Assembly (NCBI GenBank): GCA_963762165.1
Contig: CAVXJN010000003.1
Span: 434,001 to 498,000 of the forward strand
Direction: 5' to 3'
DNA length: 64,000 nucleotides
Origin: CAVXJN01 sp963762165
Lineage (GTDB): Bacteria; Pseudomonadota; Gammaproteobacteria; JASBUN01
Under the pieces are notes generated by a model. The model was not told where the DNA came from and did not search any database. It was given only the letters and a program-made list of their open reading frames with translations. Numbering within the stretch: position 1 is the stretch's first letter; each line of letters begins with the position of its first letter. Both the position numbers and the translations under genes were made by a program. Of the stretch, positions 44,883 to 53,878 are shown piece after piece.

Positions 44883-46964
44883 CTATTGCAGGCGGGACAG
44901 GTCCGCGACCCGCAGAAACAGCTCGCGCATGGTGGTCAACAACGCCAGCCGGTTGGCGCGCAAGGCGGCGTCTTCCACCATCACCATCACTTGATCGAAA
45001 AACCGATCCACCGGATCGCGCAGCGCCGCCAGACGCTTCATGGCCTGCTCGTAGTCTCTGGCTTCGAACAGCGGCAGCGTTTCCGCCGTCAGCAAGCGCA
45101 ATTGTTGCGCCAGTTCCCGTTCGGCAATGTCCACCAATTGCGATTCGTCGTAGTGGTCCGGAATCCGCTCTCCGGTCTTCTTCAGAATGTTGGATATGCG
45201 TTTGTTCGCCGCCGCGAGGCTCGCCGCTTCGGGCAATCGGCGAAAAGCGGCGACCGCCCGTAACCGCTTGTCGAGATCGTTCAGCTGCGGCGGCCGCATA
45301 CTGGTAACCGCTTCGATCTCGTCGTAGGCGAATCCTTGCGCTTCATAGTAAGGCTGTAAACGGGCGAGTATGAATTCGTACACCGTGTCGATCGTGTCCG
45401 CTGCCACCAGTCCCTTGCGTTGCTGTTCGTGAGCGTCAGCGGCCGCGCGCAAGCAATCCATGAGGTCCAGCTCCAGATCCCGTTCGATCAGGATGCGCAC
45501 GACACCGAGCGCCGCCCTGCGCAGCGCGAAAGGATCTTTATCGCCCGTCGGCGCCTGGCCTATGGCGAAGATTCCCACCATGGTGTCGAATCGATCCGCC
45601 AATGCCAGCGCCGCGCTGATGTCGTCGTCCGGCAATCGATCGCCGGAGAAACGAGGTTGATAGTGCGCTTCGATTGCAGCGCATACTTCCGTCGGCTCGC
45701 CGTCGTGGCGCGCGTAATAGCGGCCCATGGTGCCCTGCAGTTCCGGAAACTCGCCGATCATATCCGTCATCAGATCGCACTTGCACAGTTGCGCCGCGCG
45801 CTCCGCGGGATAGACGCTCGCGCCGAGCCGGCCGGCGATGTGTGCGGTTACCTGCGTGATCCGCTGCACCTTGTCGTACAAGGTACCGAGGCGGTTTTGA
45901 AACACTACCGAGCGCAGGCTCTCGACGCGTGCGGCCAACCGGACCTTGCGATCCTGGGTCCAGAAGAAATCTGCATCGGCCAAGCGAGGCCGGATTACCC
46001 GTTCATTGCCGGCACGGACCATGGTCGGGTCTTTGCTTTCGACATTGCTGATGGTAATGAAGTAAGGCATCAGATTGCCGTCGCTGTCGAGGACATGGAA
46101 ATACTTCTGATGCTCTTTCATGGCGGCGATCAGCGCTTCGGAGGGGACCTCCAGGAAACGCTCGTCGAACCGCCCCATTACCGCCACCGGCCATTCCACC
46201 ATCGACGTGACTTCACCGAGCAGCGATTCGTCGATCACGGCTGCGCCGCCGGCCGTCGCTGCGGCTTCCATCACCTGACCGCGGATCGCTTCGCGGCGGT
46301 CATCGAAATCCGCCAGTACGTGCCCTTCGGTTTCGAGCACCGGCGCATAGGCCGCGGGTTCGGCAATATAGATGGGTTCGGGATGGTGAAAGCGGTGTCC
46401 GCGGGTATGCCGACCGGACTTGACGCCGAGAATCTGCGCATCGACGATTTCGTCGCCGAACAATAACACCAACCAGTGGGCGGGACGCACGAACTGGACA
46501 TCGAGGCTTCCCCAGCGCATGCGCTTCGGTATGGGCAGTCGATCCAGCGCATGTTGCACAATCGCAGGCACCAGCGTCGCCGTGGATTTGCCCGATTCTT
46601 TGCTGCGTTGAATCAGCCACGCGCCTTTGTCACTGGTCACGGTTTCCAACGCGTCGACCTCGACGCCGCAGGAACGCGCGAAACCCAGCGCCGCCTGAGT
46701 CGGTACGCCGTCGTCGTCGAATGCGGCGCTCACGGCGGGCCCGCGCCGCTCGACGACACGATCCTCCTGCCCTTCCGCCAGCGTCTCGATCCACACGGCA
46801 AGTCGGCGCGGCGCCGCGTACGAATGTACGGCGCCATGGGTCAATTCCGATGACTGCAGACCGGCAACAACGCCTTCGGTGAAAGCCGCCGACAAATTCT
46901 GCAACGCCTTGGGCGGCAGTTCTTCTGTACCGATTTCGACCAACAGATCCCGTGTACCGCTCAT
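44883..46964 (-). CDS. glyS: Glycyl-tRNA synthetase beta subunit
   Basis: A 693-residue subunit of the bacterial alpha2-beta2 GlyRS, which binds tRNA-Gly and helps charge it. It starts SGTRDLLVEIGTEELPPKAL. Other conserved blocks are ALDRLPIPKRMRWGS and the HD-type domain at GEFPELQGTMGRYYA. The C-terminal anticodon-binding helices end near LRVADLSRLQ. It overlaps glyQ by four bases. Frame intact. Confidence 0.95.
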   Translation of the reverse strand: MSGTRDLLVEIGTEELPPKALQNLSAAFTEGVVAGLQSSELTHGAVHSYAAPRRLAVWIETLAEGQEDRVVERRGPAVSAAFDDDGVPTQAALGFARSCGVEVDALETVTSDKGAWLIQRSKESGKSTATLVPAIVQHALDRLPIPKRMRWGSLDVQFVRPAHWLVLLFGDEIVDAQILGVKSGRHTRGHRFHHPEPIYIAEPAAYAPVLETEGHVLADFDDRREAIRGQVMEAAATAGGAAVIDESLLGEVTSMVEWPVAVMGRFDERFLEVPSEALIAAMKEHQKYFHVLDSDGNLMPYFITISNVESKDPTMVRAGNERVIRPRLADADFFWTQDRKVRLAARVESLRSVVFQNRLGTLYDKVQRITQVTAHIAGRLGASVYPAERAAQLCKCDLMTDMIGEFPELQGTMGRYYARHDGEPTEVCAAIEAHYQPRFSGDRLPDDDISAALALADRFDTMVGIFAIGQAPTGDKDPFALRRAALGVVRILIERDLELDLMDCLRAAADAHEQQRKGLVAADTIDTVYEFILARLQPYYEAQGFAYDEIEAVTSMRPPQLNDLDKRLRAVAAFRRLPEAASLAAANKRISNILKKTGERIPDHYDESQLVDIAERELAQQLRLLTAETLPLFEARDYEQAMKRLAALRDPVDRFFDQVMVMVEDAALRANRLALLTTMRELFLRVADLSRLQ

Positions 46965-47887
46965 CGCGCACCTTCCTCGAGCATCGGAAAGCCAAGCGCT
47001 TCACGGCGCGCATAATAGGACTCCGCGACGGCGCGCGACAATGCGCGTACGCGACCGATGTACCGAGCCCGCTCTGTCACTGAGATCGCGTGACGCGCGT
47101 CGAGCAGATTGAAAGTGTGGGAGGCCTTCAACATCATCTCGTAGGCCGGTAGCGGCAATCCCGCCGCGATCAGCTTGTTGCTCTCGCGTTCGCAGGTATT
47201 GAACCACGCGAACAGTGAATCGACTTCGGCGTGTTCGAAGTTGTATGCCGACATCTCGACTTCGTTCTGGTGGAAAACATCCCCATAGGTGACGCGCCCC
47301 AGCGGCCCGTCGGTCCACACCAGATCGAACACACTTTCCACTCCCTGCAGATACATGGCGATGCGTTCCAAGCCGTACGTGATCTCTCCGGTCACCGGGC
47401 GGCATTCCAGTCCACCGACTTGCTGAAAATAGGTGAACTGGGTCACTTCCATGCCGTTGAGCCAGACCTCCCACCCGAGTCCCCAGGCGCCGAGCGTCGG
47501 CGACTCCCAATTGTCTTCGACGAATCGAATGTCGTGCACCAGCGGATCGAGCCCGAGCATGCGCAACGAACCGAGGTACAGTTCCTGCAACTCCAATGGC
47601 GAGGGCTTGATAACCACCTGGAACTGGTAATAGTGCTGCAGGCGATTGGGATTCTCGCCATAGCGGCCGTCGGTAGGGCGTCGTGAAGGCTGTACATAGG
47701 CTGCGCTCCAGGGTTCCGGACCGATGGCGCGCAAAAACGTTGCGGTATGAAAAGTGCCGGCGCCCACTTCCATATCGTAGGGTTGCAGCAGGACGCAGCC
47801 TTTTTCGGCCCAATAGCGCTGCAGGGACAGGATCAGATCCTGGAACGTGGCCGACGAATTCGGAGACGGCGGAGAAACGATAGACAA
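46961..47887 (-). CDS. glyQ: Glycyl-tRNA synthetase alpha subunit
   Basis: A 308-residue catalytic subunit of class II GlyRS. It has TFQDLILSLQRYWAEKGCVLLQPYD, GAGTFHTATFLRAIGPEPW and YVQPSRRPTDGRYGENPNRL, all diagnostic. It leads the glyQ-glyS-mazG-gmhB-plsC operon and is divergent from the unknown gene at 48045. Confidence 0.96.
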   Translation of the reverse strand: MSIVSPPSPNSSATFQDLILSLQRYWAEKGCVLLQPYDMEVGAGTFHTATFLRAIGPEPWSAAYVQPSRRPTDGRYGENPNRLQHYYQFQVVIKPSPLELQELYLGSLRMLGLDPLVHDIRFVEDNWESPTLGAWGLGWEVWLNGMEVTQFTYFQQVGGLECRPVTGEITYGLERIAMYLQGVESVFDLVWTDGPLGRVTYGDVFHQNEVEMSAYNFEHAEVDSLFAWFNTCERESNKLIAAGLPLPAYEMMLKASHTFNLLDARHAISVTERARYIGRVRALSRAVAESYYARREALGFPMLEEGAR

Positions 47888-48044
47888 GGTTTTGGCCTTT
47901 TTCGCACGTGGGCGACAGAAGCGGCATTATAGCCCGCGCCTTCCGGCCGATGTAAGCGTCCCGCCAGGGCTGTACCGCGTGCTATAAAGGAAGTGAGACG
48001 CGCAGCCGAAATAATGGTTACCGGCCCTTGAACGGGAGCAGTCC

Positions 48045-48614
48045 ATGAGCGAGATCGTCACCGGTCCTACCGCCGCGGCACAATGGCAGCAACTGGTCCA
48101 ATGTGCCGCAGCCGAATGCGAACAGCAATTGGAGGAGGAGCTGGAAAGCTATCTGGTGTTCCTGTTGATGCGGTTCGCCAGCAAGCCACAGTTCGCCGAC
48201 ACCGTGCTCGCCCTGGAATATTTGCGCAGCGCCATGGAAGAGGGCCGTCAGCAGGCAGACCGGTTGCGCGATGTCGGCGATCAGTGCTTGTTGTATGCCG
48301 GCCTGTTTCCGCTGCGCGCACGCCGGCGCATGGTGCGGGTCCGCTATTATGTGGATCTTGGCCGCAGCGCGTACCGACAGCTGGCGGACCGGGTGCAACA
48401 GGGATGGGCGGAGACTTTCGATCGGCTGGCCGACGAGTTCGTTGGTCTGCGCGATGTGCTCCAGGCGATGCGTGAATTGGATCGGCCCGGTGACCTGGAT
48501 TCGCTGGCGTTGCATGAACTTTGGCAGCAATGCGGCAGCCGCCGCGCGGGCAGTCAATTGCAGGCGCGCTACCCCGGCACCTTCGCGGCCGAAGGCGGCG
48601 ACGCCCGGCACTGA
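48045..48614 (+). CDS. Helical protein of unknown function
   Basis: A 189-residue, mostly alpha-helical, soluble protein with no signal peptide. Visible features are an acidic N-terminal helix with EQQLEEELESYLVFLLMR, a central RLRDVGDQCLLYAGLFPLRARRR, and a YYVDLGRSAYRQLAD helix. I do not recognise the family. A purine-rich site (GGGAGCAG) lies just before the ATG. It is divergent from glyQ and 113 bases ahead of the PP-loop protein, so co-expression is possible but not shown. Confidence 0.7.
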   Translation: MSEIVTGPTAAAQWQQLVQCAAAECEQQLEEELESYLVFLLMRFASKPQFADTVLALEYLRSAMEEGRQQADRLRDVGDQCLLYAGLFPLRARRRMVRVRYYVDLGRSAYRQLADRVQQGWAETFDRLADEFVGLRDVLQAMRELDRPGDLDSLALHELWQQCGSRRAGSQLQARYPGTFAAEGGDARH

Positions 48615-48727
48615 GCGAACGGCCGCATTGCCCTCGGTAATGGCGGGGATATACTAGCCATGCGCCGGTCGCTCGATTCCGTTAATATAAGCGGTTCCCC
48701 GGCTGTTCTCAGTGCTAACCTCTTCCT

Positions 48728-49771
48728 ATGAACCGGCAACCGCGCGCGATTTCCCTCATTTCCGGGGGACTGGACTCGATGCTGGCGACCCGTGTCGTTC
48801 AGGATCAGGGCGTGCATGTGGAAGGCATCAACTTCTTCACCGGATTTTGCGTCGAGGGCCACACTCACGCCATTCGCAAGCAGGACCGTAATCGCGCCAA
48901 GCGCAACAATGCGCTCTGGGTGGCGGAACAATTGGGGATCAAGTTGCACATCGTCGACGTCATCGACGAATACAAAGATGTGCTGATTAACCCCAAGCAC
49001 GGTTACGGCGCCAACCTCAATCCTTGCCAGGACTGTAAGACGTTCATGGTAGGCAAGGCGCTGCAATGGATTGACGAAAACGACTTCGATTTCATCATTA
49101 CCGGCGAAGTGGTCGGTCAGCGCCCCATGTCCCAGCGCGCCGATACAATGCCGGTGATCGCCCGGGAATCGGGCGCCATGGATCGTCTGCTCCGACCGCT
49201 GTGCGCCAAGTTGTTGCCTGAAACCCTGCCCGAACGTGAAGGTTGGGTCAGACGTGACGGACTGTTCGGTTTCAACGGCCGTTCCCGCAAACCGCAAATC
49301 GAACTGGCCGCTGCATTCGGATTTGACGATTACGCTCAGCCTGCCGGCGGCTGCTGCTTTTTGACCGACGAAAGTTATTCCAACAAGTTGGTGGATTTGT
49401 GGCAGACCCGCGGCGAACGCGACTATGAGCTGGACGACATCATGCTGCTCAAGGTGGGGCGGCATCTGCGCCCGCGCGGCAATTTCAAGCTCATTGTCGC
49501 CCGTGAGGAGGGCGAGGTAAGGTTCCTGGAAGGTTATCGGCGCAGTTTCGTCAGTCTCAGGACGGTCAGCCACAGCGGCCCGTTGGCGTTGCTCGACGGT
49601 GTCGCGGAGAGCGACGACCTCGAACTCGCGGCGCGCATCGTCGCGCGTTACAGCCAAGGCCGCAGCGCCGAAACCGTACGAGTGGAGGTTTGCGACCGGG
49701 ATGGCGTTTGCCGCACCTTGAATGTTCGGCCGATGGCACCGGACGCCATTGCCGCGGACTGGCACGTGTGA
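48728..49771 (+). CDS. MnmA-like PP-loop thiolation protein with NFACT-R-like C-terminus
   Basis: A 347-residue protein. The N-terminal adenylation domain has the PP-loop SGGLDSMLATRVV and a CxxC site, NPCQDCKTFM (about residue 99), as in MnmA thiouridylases. A later paired Cys is in PAGGCCFLTDESYSNKL. Residues about 225-340 resemble the NFACT-R (DUF814) nucleic-acid-binding domain (DIMLLKVGRHLRPRGNFKLIV). It should activate and thiolate an RNA base or small molecule. MnmA proper is longer with different C-terminal domains. TusA, a sulfur carrier, is 75 bases downstream, supporting sulfur transfer. Substrate unknown. Confidence 0.75.
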   Translation: MNRQPRAISLISGGLDSMLATRVVQDQGVHVEGINFFTGFCVEGHTHAIRKQDRNRAKRNNALWVAEQLGIKLHIVDVIDEYKDVLINPKHGYGANLNPCQDCKTFMVGKALQWIDENDFDFIITGEVVGQRPMSQRADTMPVIARESGAMDRLLRPLCAKLLPETLPEREGWVRRDGLFGFNGRSRKPQIELAAAFGFDDYAQPAGGCCFLTDESYSNKLVDLWQTRGERDYELDDIMLLKVGRHLRPRGNFKLIVAREEGEVRFLEGYRRSFVSLRTVSHSGPLALLDGVAESDDLELAARIVARYSQGRSAETVRVEVCDRDGVCRTLNVRPMAPDAIAADWHV

Positions 49772-49846
49772 GCCGACCGACGCTGCCACTGATCAATCGC
49801 AGCCACCCCGCATCATCAGGACGCTGCCCAAGCGAATCATTGCATC

Positions 49847-50076
49847 ATGACCCACTATCATCTGGATGCCCGTCGTATGCTTTGTCCCATGCCTGTGATC
49901 CGGACCCAGGATCGGGTAAAGCAGCTTGCGCCCGGCGATACTCTCGAAGTCCTGTGTACCGATCCAGGGGCCGCCAACGATGTGCCGGCGTGGTGTCGCA
50001 TCAACGGCCACAAAGTGTTGGCGCTGCGCGATCGGCGGGTGAGATCGTGATCACCATCGAAGTCGGGGAAGGCTGA
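49847..50076 (+). CDS. tusA: TusA-family sulfur carrier, frameshifted
   Basis: A small sulfur relay protein; persulfide forms on the Cys of LCPMPVIRTQ (CPxP motif). It starts MTHYHLDARRMLCPMP. The first frame ends at 50050 as RRVRS, but one base shift near 50030 gives the normal tail GEIVITIEVGEG ending at 50076. It lies between the PP-loop protein and the cation transporter. TusA normally passes sulfur toward MnmA for tRNA thiolation or to sulfur-oxidation enzymes. Confidence 0.85.
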
Positions 50077-50092
50077 AGTCGGATCGTCGCGG

Positions 50093-51243
50093 ATGCACGG
50101 ATTGAGTCAGGAAGAGCTTCGCTATCGGGAAACGCGTAAGGTCACGGTGGTCGGCGGGGTGCTGGATTTCCTGCTCGGCGTGGCCAAGATTTTCGTCGGT
50201 TCGATCAATCATTCCCAAGCGTTGGTGGTCGACGGCGTACACTCGTTGTCCGATCTGGCGACCGACTTCATGGTCCTGTTCGCCGCCAAACACGCCAGCG
50301 CCAAAGCCGACGACGATCATCCCTACGGGCATGGGCGCTTCGAAACCGTGGCGACCGTGGCCCTGGGCGTTGCGTTGGTCGGGGTTGGCGCCGGTCTCGG
50401 CTACGATGCCGGCAATCGCCTGTTCCATCCGGAACGGCTGCTGGTGCCGGGCTGGTTGTCGCTGTTGGTGGCGACCATTTCCATTGTTTCCAAAGAAGCG
50501 GTTTATCATTACACCATGCGCGCCGCGAAGCGGTTGCGCTCCAATCTGCTGCGGGCCAATGCCTGGCACAGCCGGTCCGATGCCATTTCATCGATCATTG
50601 TCGTGATCGGCATTGCCGGCGCCATGGCCGGCTTGAACTATCTGGATGCGATCGCCGCCGTGGGGGTAGCGTTCATGATTGCCAAAATCGGCTGGGATCT
50701 GGCATGGCATGCGGTCCGCGGAGCTGGTGGACACGGCCCTCGATAGCGAGCGGGTGGCAGGCGATCCGGGAGACCATCGAGTCGGTCACGGGTGTGCGCG
50801 ATCTGCATTTGCTGCGCACCCGGCGCATGGGTGCCGACGCATTGGTGGATGTTCATATCCAGGTCGATCCGCGCTTGAGCGTGTCGGAAGGCCATCAGGT
50901 CAGTGAGGCGGTGCGCTACCAGGTGATCAAGGAGATCGACGAAGTCGCGGACGTCATGGTACATATCGACCCCGAGGACGACGAGAACTCCCAGCCCTGT
51001 AGCCATTTGCCACTACGCAAGGAGCTGATGACGCGGTTGCGCACAGCTTGGCGCGAGGTGCCCGACGCTGGGGTGGTGGATAAGATCACCGTGCATTACC
51101 TTAGCGGCAAAGTCCATTTGGAGCTGTTCGTTCCCTTGGCGGAGTTCGCCGATATCGCTTCGGCGCGGGCCGAAGCCCAGCGCTTGCGCGAGGCGAGCAG
51201 CACCTTGCCAGAAGTGGGCAAGGTGGATGTGAATTTTTATTAG
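50093..51243 (+). CDS. Cation diffusion facilitator (divalent metal exporter), frameshifted
   Basis: About 383 residues with six membrane helices. Metal-site residues are visible in VVDGVHSLSDLATD (helix II), HPYGHGRFE (loop) and NAWHSRSDAISS (helix V). The cytoplasmic C-terminal domain (TRRMGADALVDVHIQVDPRL) is followed by a further dodecin-like or regulatory segment to VGKVDVNFY. Frame changes are needed near 50717 and 50755 to read RELVDTALDSERV. It is of the MMT family; Fe, Zn, Mn or Co cannot be told apart. The start overlaps nothing; tusA ends 16 bases before it. Confidence 0.85.
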
Positions 51244-51245
51244 TA

Positions 51246-51262
51246 CGCACCGCTATGGTGCA
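51246..51262 (+). promoter_or_regulatory. NtrC-type box 1 upstream of glnA
   Basis: CGCACCGCTATGGTGCA matches the known TGCACC-N5-GGTGCA site at 11 of 12 fixed positions. It sits just after the cation transporter stop and about 95 bases before the sigma-54 promoter. Confidence 0.7.
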
Positions 51263-51275
51263 CAGCCGATCGGGC

Positions 51276-51292
51276 TGCACCATTATTGTGCG
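51276..51292 (+). promoter_or_regulatory. NtrC-type box 2 upstream of glnA
   Basis: TGCACCATTATTGTGCG matches at 10 of 12 fixed positions and lies 30 bases (about three helical turns) from box 1. This paired layout is usual for NtrC enhancers. Confidence 0.65.
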
Positions 51293-51354
51293 CACGTTTG
51301 GTGCGGGGTGTGGAGTTGGCTAGCTAACCCGCTGACATAGCAGGCGGTTTTCCG

Positions 51355-51370
51355 TGGCATAGTTCATGCA
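51355..51370 (+). promoter_or_regulatory. Sigma-54 promoter of glnA
   Basis: TGGCATAGTTCATGCA has GG and GC separated by exactly 10 bases, the fixed -24/-12 spacing, and differs from TGGCAC-N5-TTGCA at two places. It is about 80 bases before the glnA ATG and downstream of two NtrC boxes. ntrB-ntrC lie 1-3 kb downstream. Confidence 0.75.
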
Positions 51371-51450
51371 CGAACGGGCGCAGCCGAGCTTTCGGGGCGC
51401 CGCCCGGGTGACCGGTTTCAAGAATCGCGATTTTTAACAGGAGTGGTCAA

Positions 51451-52858
51451 ATGTCTCAGAAAGTGCTCAAGTCGATCAAAGACAACGAGGTCAAGTTCGT
51501 TGATCTTCGGTTCACCGATCCCCGCGGCAAGGAACAGCATGTCAGTGTCCCGGCTTCCACCGTGGACGCAGGATTCTTCAAAGACGGCAAGATGTTCGAC
51601 GGCTCGTCCATCGCCGGCTGGAAAGGCATCCAGGAATCCGACATGGTGCTGATGCCCGAAGCCGACAGTGCAGTGCTCGACCCGTTCTGCGACGAGCCCA
51701 CCATGAACATCCGCTGCGACATCCTTGAGCCCAATACCATGCAGGGTTACGAGCGCGATCCCCGTTCGGTAGCCAAGCGCGCCGAGGAATATCTTAAATC
51801 CACCAAGATCGCGGATACCGCCTACTTCGGCCCGGAAAACGAATTCTTCGTGCTCGACGACGTGCGTTGGGGCGCAGACCTGTCCGGCAGCTTCGTCAAG
51901 ATCGATGCCGAGGAAGCGCACTGGAATACCGAAAAGGTTTATTCGGACGGCAACATGGGCCATCGCCCGACCGTCAAGGGCGGCTACTTCCCGGTGCCGC
52001 CGGTGGATTCGCTGCAGGACCTGCGTTCGGCCATGTGCCTGGCGCTGGAAGAAATGGGCCTGGGCGTGGAAGTGCATCACCACGAAGTCGCCACGGCCGG
52101 CCAGTGCGAAATCGGCGTCGCCTTCGGCACGCTGGTGCGCAAGGCGGACGAAGTCCAGATCCTCAAATACGTCGTGCAGAACGTCGCGCACGCTTACGGC
52201 AAAACCGCCACATTCATGCCCAAGCCGATCGTCGGCGACAACGGCAGCGGTATGCACGTGCACCAATCCCTGGCCAAGGCCGGCAAGAACCTGTTCACCG
52301 GCAACAAGTACGGTGGCCTGTCGGAACTGGCTTTGTATTACATCGGCGGCATCATCAAGCACGCCCGTGCATTGAACGCCTTCACCAACGCCTCGACCAA
52401 CAGCTACAAGCGTCTGGTGCCGGGATTCGAAGCGCCCGTGATGCTGGCCTATTCCGCCCGCAACCGCTCGGCTTCGATCCGCATTCCCCACGTCTCGAAT
52501 CCGAAGGCGCGCCGCATCGAGGTGCGTTTTCCGGACTCGACCGCCAATCCTTACCTGGCGTTCTCGGCCATGATGATGGCCGGTCTGGACGGCATTCAGA
52601 ACAAGATCCATCCGGGCGACGCCATGGACAAGGATTTGTACGATCTGGAGCCGGAAGAAGCCAAAGACATCCCGACCGTGTGCCATGCACTGGACCAGGC
52701 GTTGGACGAACTGGACAAGGACCGCAAGTACCTGACGCAGGGCGGCGTGTTCACCGACGACCAGCTCGACGGTTACATCGACTCTGAAAATGGCAGAAGT
52801 CACGCGCCTGCGCATGACTACCCATCCGGTGGAATTCGACTTGTACTATTCGCTCTGA
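51451..52858 (+). CDS. glnA: Glutamine synthetase type I, frameshifted near the end
   Basis: Makes glutamine from glutamate, ammonia and ATP as a dodecamer. Signatures are FDGSSIAGWKGIQESDM, NGSGMHVHQSLAKAG and RNRSASIRIPHVSNPKARR. The adenylylation site is within KDLYDLEPEEAKDIP, so it should be controlled by GlnE. A T insertion near 52784 shifts the last 24 codons; the correct reading after YID is LKMAEVTRLRMTTHPVEFDL and YYSL, ending at 52858. An AGGAG site lies near the start. Under NtrC/sigma-54 control. Confidence 0.96.
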
Positions 52859-52878
52859 GCACGATTGTCGAAGCGAGG

Positions 52879-52902
52879 AAAACGCCCCTTTCGGGGCGTT
52901 TT
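52879..52902 (+). terminator. Rho-independent terminator of glnA
   Basis: AAAACGCCCC and GGGGCGTTTT form a 10-base stem with a 4-base loop, followed by CTTTTTCC. It starts 20 bases after the corrected glnA stop, which supports that stop position. Confidence 0.9.
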
Positions 52903-52984
52903 CTTTTTCCGCAGTCGACCAAAGGCGGCGATCCTCCGACCAACGCTCGTTGCGCTGCCCCTGCGTCGTGGCTACTCTGTAACC

Positions 52985-53671
52985 ATGCACTTCCGCTTCG
53001 CACTCGCACTCGTGTTGGCCCTCGCACCCGCTCTCGCGGCAGCCGAGATCTATCGTTCCGTGGATGCACAGGGCAATGTGGTCTACTCCGACCAACCGGG
53101 GCAAGGCGGAAAAAAAGTGGATCTGCCCGAGATCAGTACCTATGAACCGAAACCGGTTCCACCAGGGACGCTGGACAGCAACGCCGCCGCCAGCCAAGCA
53201 AAAGCCAGCACCGGCACCCAACTGAGCTTCGTCCAGCCGGGCGCCGACGAAACCGTCTTCGACAACCAGGGCAACGTCGCCGTCGCCCTGCGGGTCGAGC
53301 CTCCTTTGCAGCCGCATCAACGTCTGGCACTGCAACTGGATGATGCCGCGGTCGTGGAAACGAGCCAGCCCACCTACCAGTTCTCGGGTCTGGACCGGGG
53401 CACCCATACCCTGCATGCCTGGGTGGTGGGCGCCAATGGTCAATCCGGCAGCCCGAAAGCCGCGGTGACGTTCCATTTGCGCCAAGCGTCGAAGCTGTTC
53501 CGCAATCCGGCGCCCGCCGAGCGGCCCGATTCAGCGGGCGCCGAGAGCACCCACGGCCCCCAACGTGCCCAAATCGGGCAGTTGATCGCTCCGCACCGGC
53601 CCGGTGCGAGTCCTGCCACAGCAGCCCCGTCAGGTATCACCGCTCCTCGGCCGGCCGAGCATGCACTATAA
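52985..53671 (+). CDS. Exported DUF4124 protein
   Basis: A 228-residue protein with a signal peptide (residues about 1-20, Ala/Leu-rich, ending AAA). The DUF4124 start is EIYRSVDAQGNVVYSDQPGQ, a small beta fold common in proteobacterial envelope proteins. Residues about 90-165 read as an immunoglobulin-like sandwich (QPHQRLALQLDDAAVVETSQ), and the last 60 are Pro/Ala-rich. The ATG at 52985 is chosen because the upstream frame runs through the glnA terminator. The function of the family is unknown. Its position between glnA and ntrB is also seen in related bacteria, by my recollection. Confidence 0.8.
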   Translation: MHFRFALALVLALAPALAAAEIYRSVDAQGNVVYSDQPGQGGKKVDLPEISTYEPKPVPPGTLDSNAAASQAKASTGTQLSFVQPGADETVFDNQGNVAVALRVEPPLQPHQRLALQLDDAAVVETSQPTYQFSGLDRGTHTLHAWVVGANGQSGSPKAAVTFHLRQASKLFRNPAPAERPDSAGAESTHGPQRAQIGQLIAPHRPGASPATAAPSGITAPRPAEHAL

Positions 53672-53677
53672 TAGTGC
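53663..53677. promoter_or_regulatory. Palindrome ahead of ntrB, possible NtrC site
   Basis: GCACTATAATAGTGC is a perfect 15-base palindrome, overlapping the end of the DUF4124 gene. It resembles NtrC half-sites (TGCAC...GTGC) with three mismatches to the full consensus. It may serve ntrBC autoregulation; this is inference. Confidence 0.4.
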
Positions 53678-53878
53678 GTATTGCCGCGCCATCGTGGCGC
53701 GACCCCGCCCTAAACCAATTGTCGCGGCCCGTCGCCGGTTCGTCCCCTGCGTCCATGGAATTGAATAATTACTTGAATGTTCAAGGCGTTGTGCGTAGCT
53801 GGGCACATTTTCCAACGTTGCGACCAAAAGTGCGCAGGGCTACGGCTTGATGGTTTGGATTTTGCAAGCTCATTCCCC

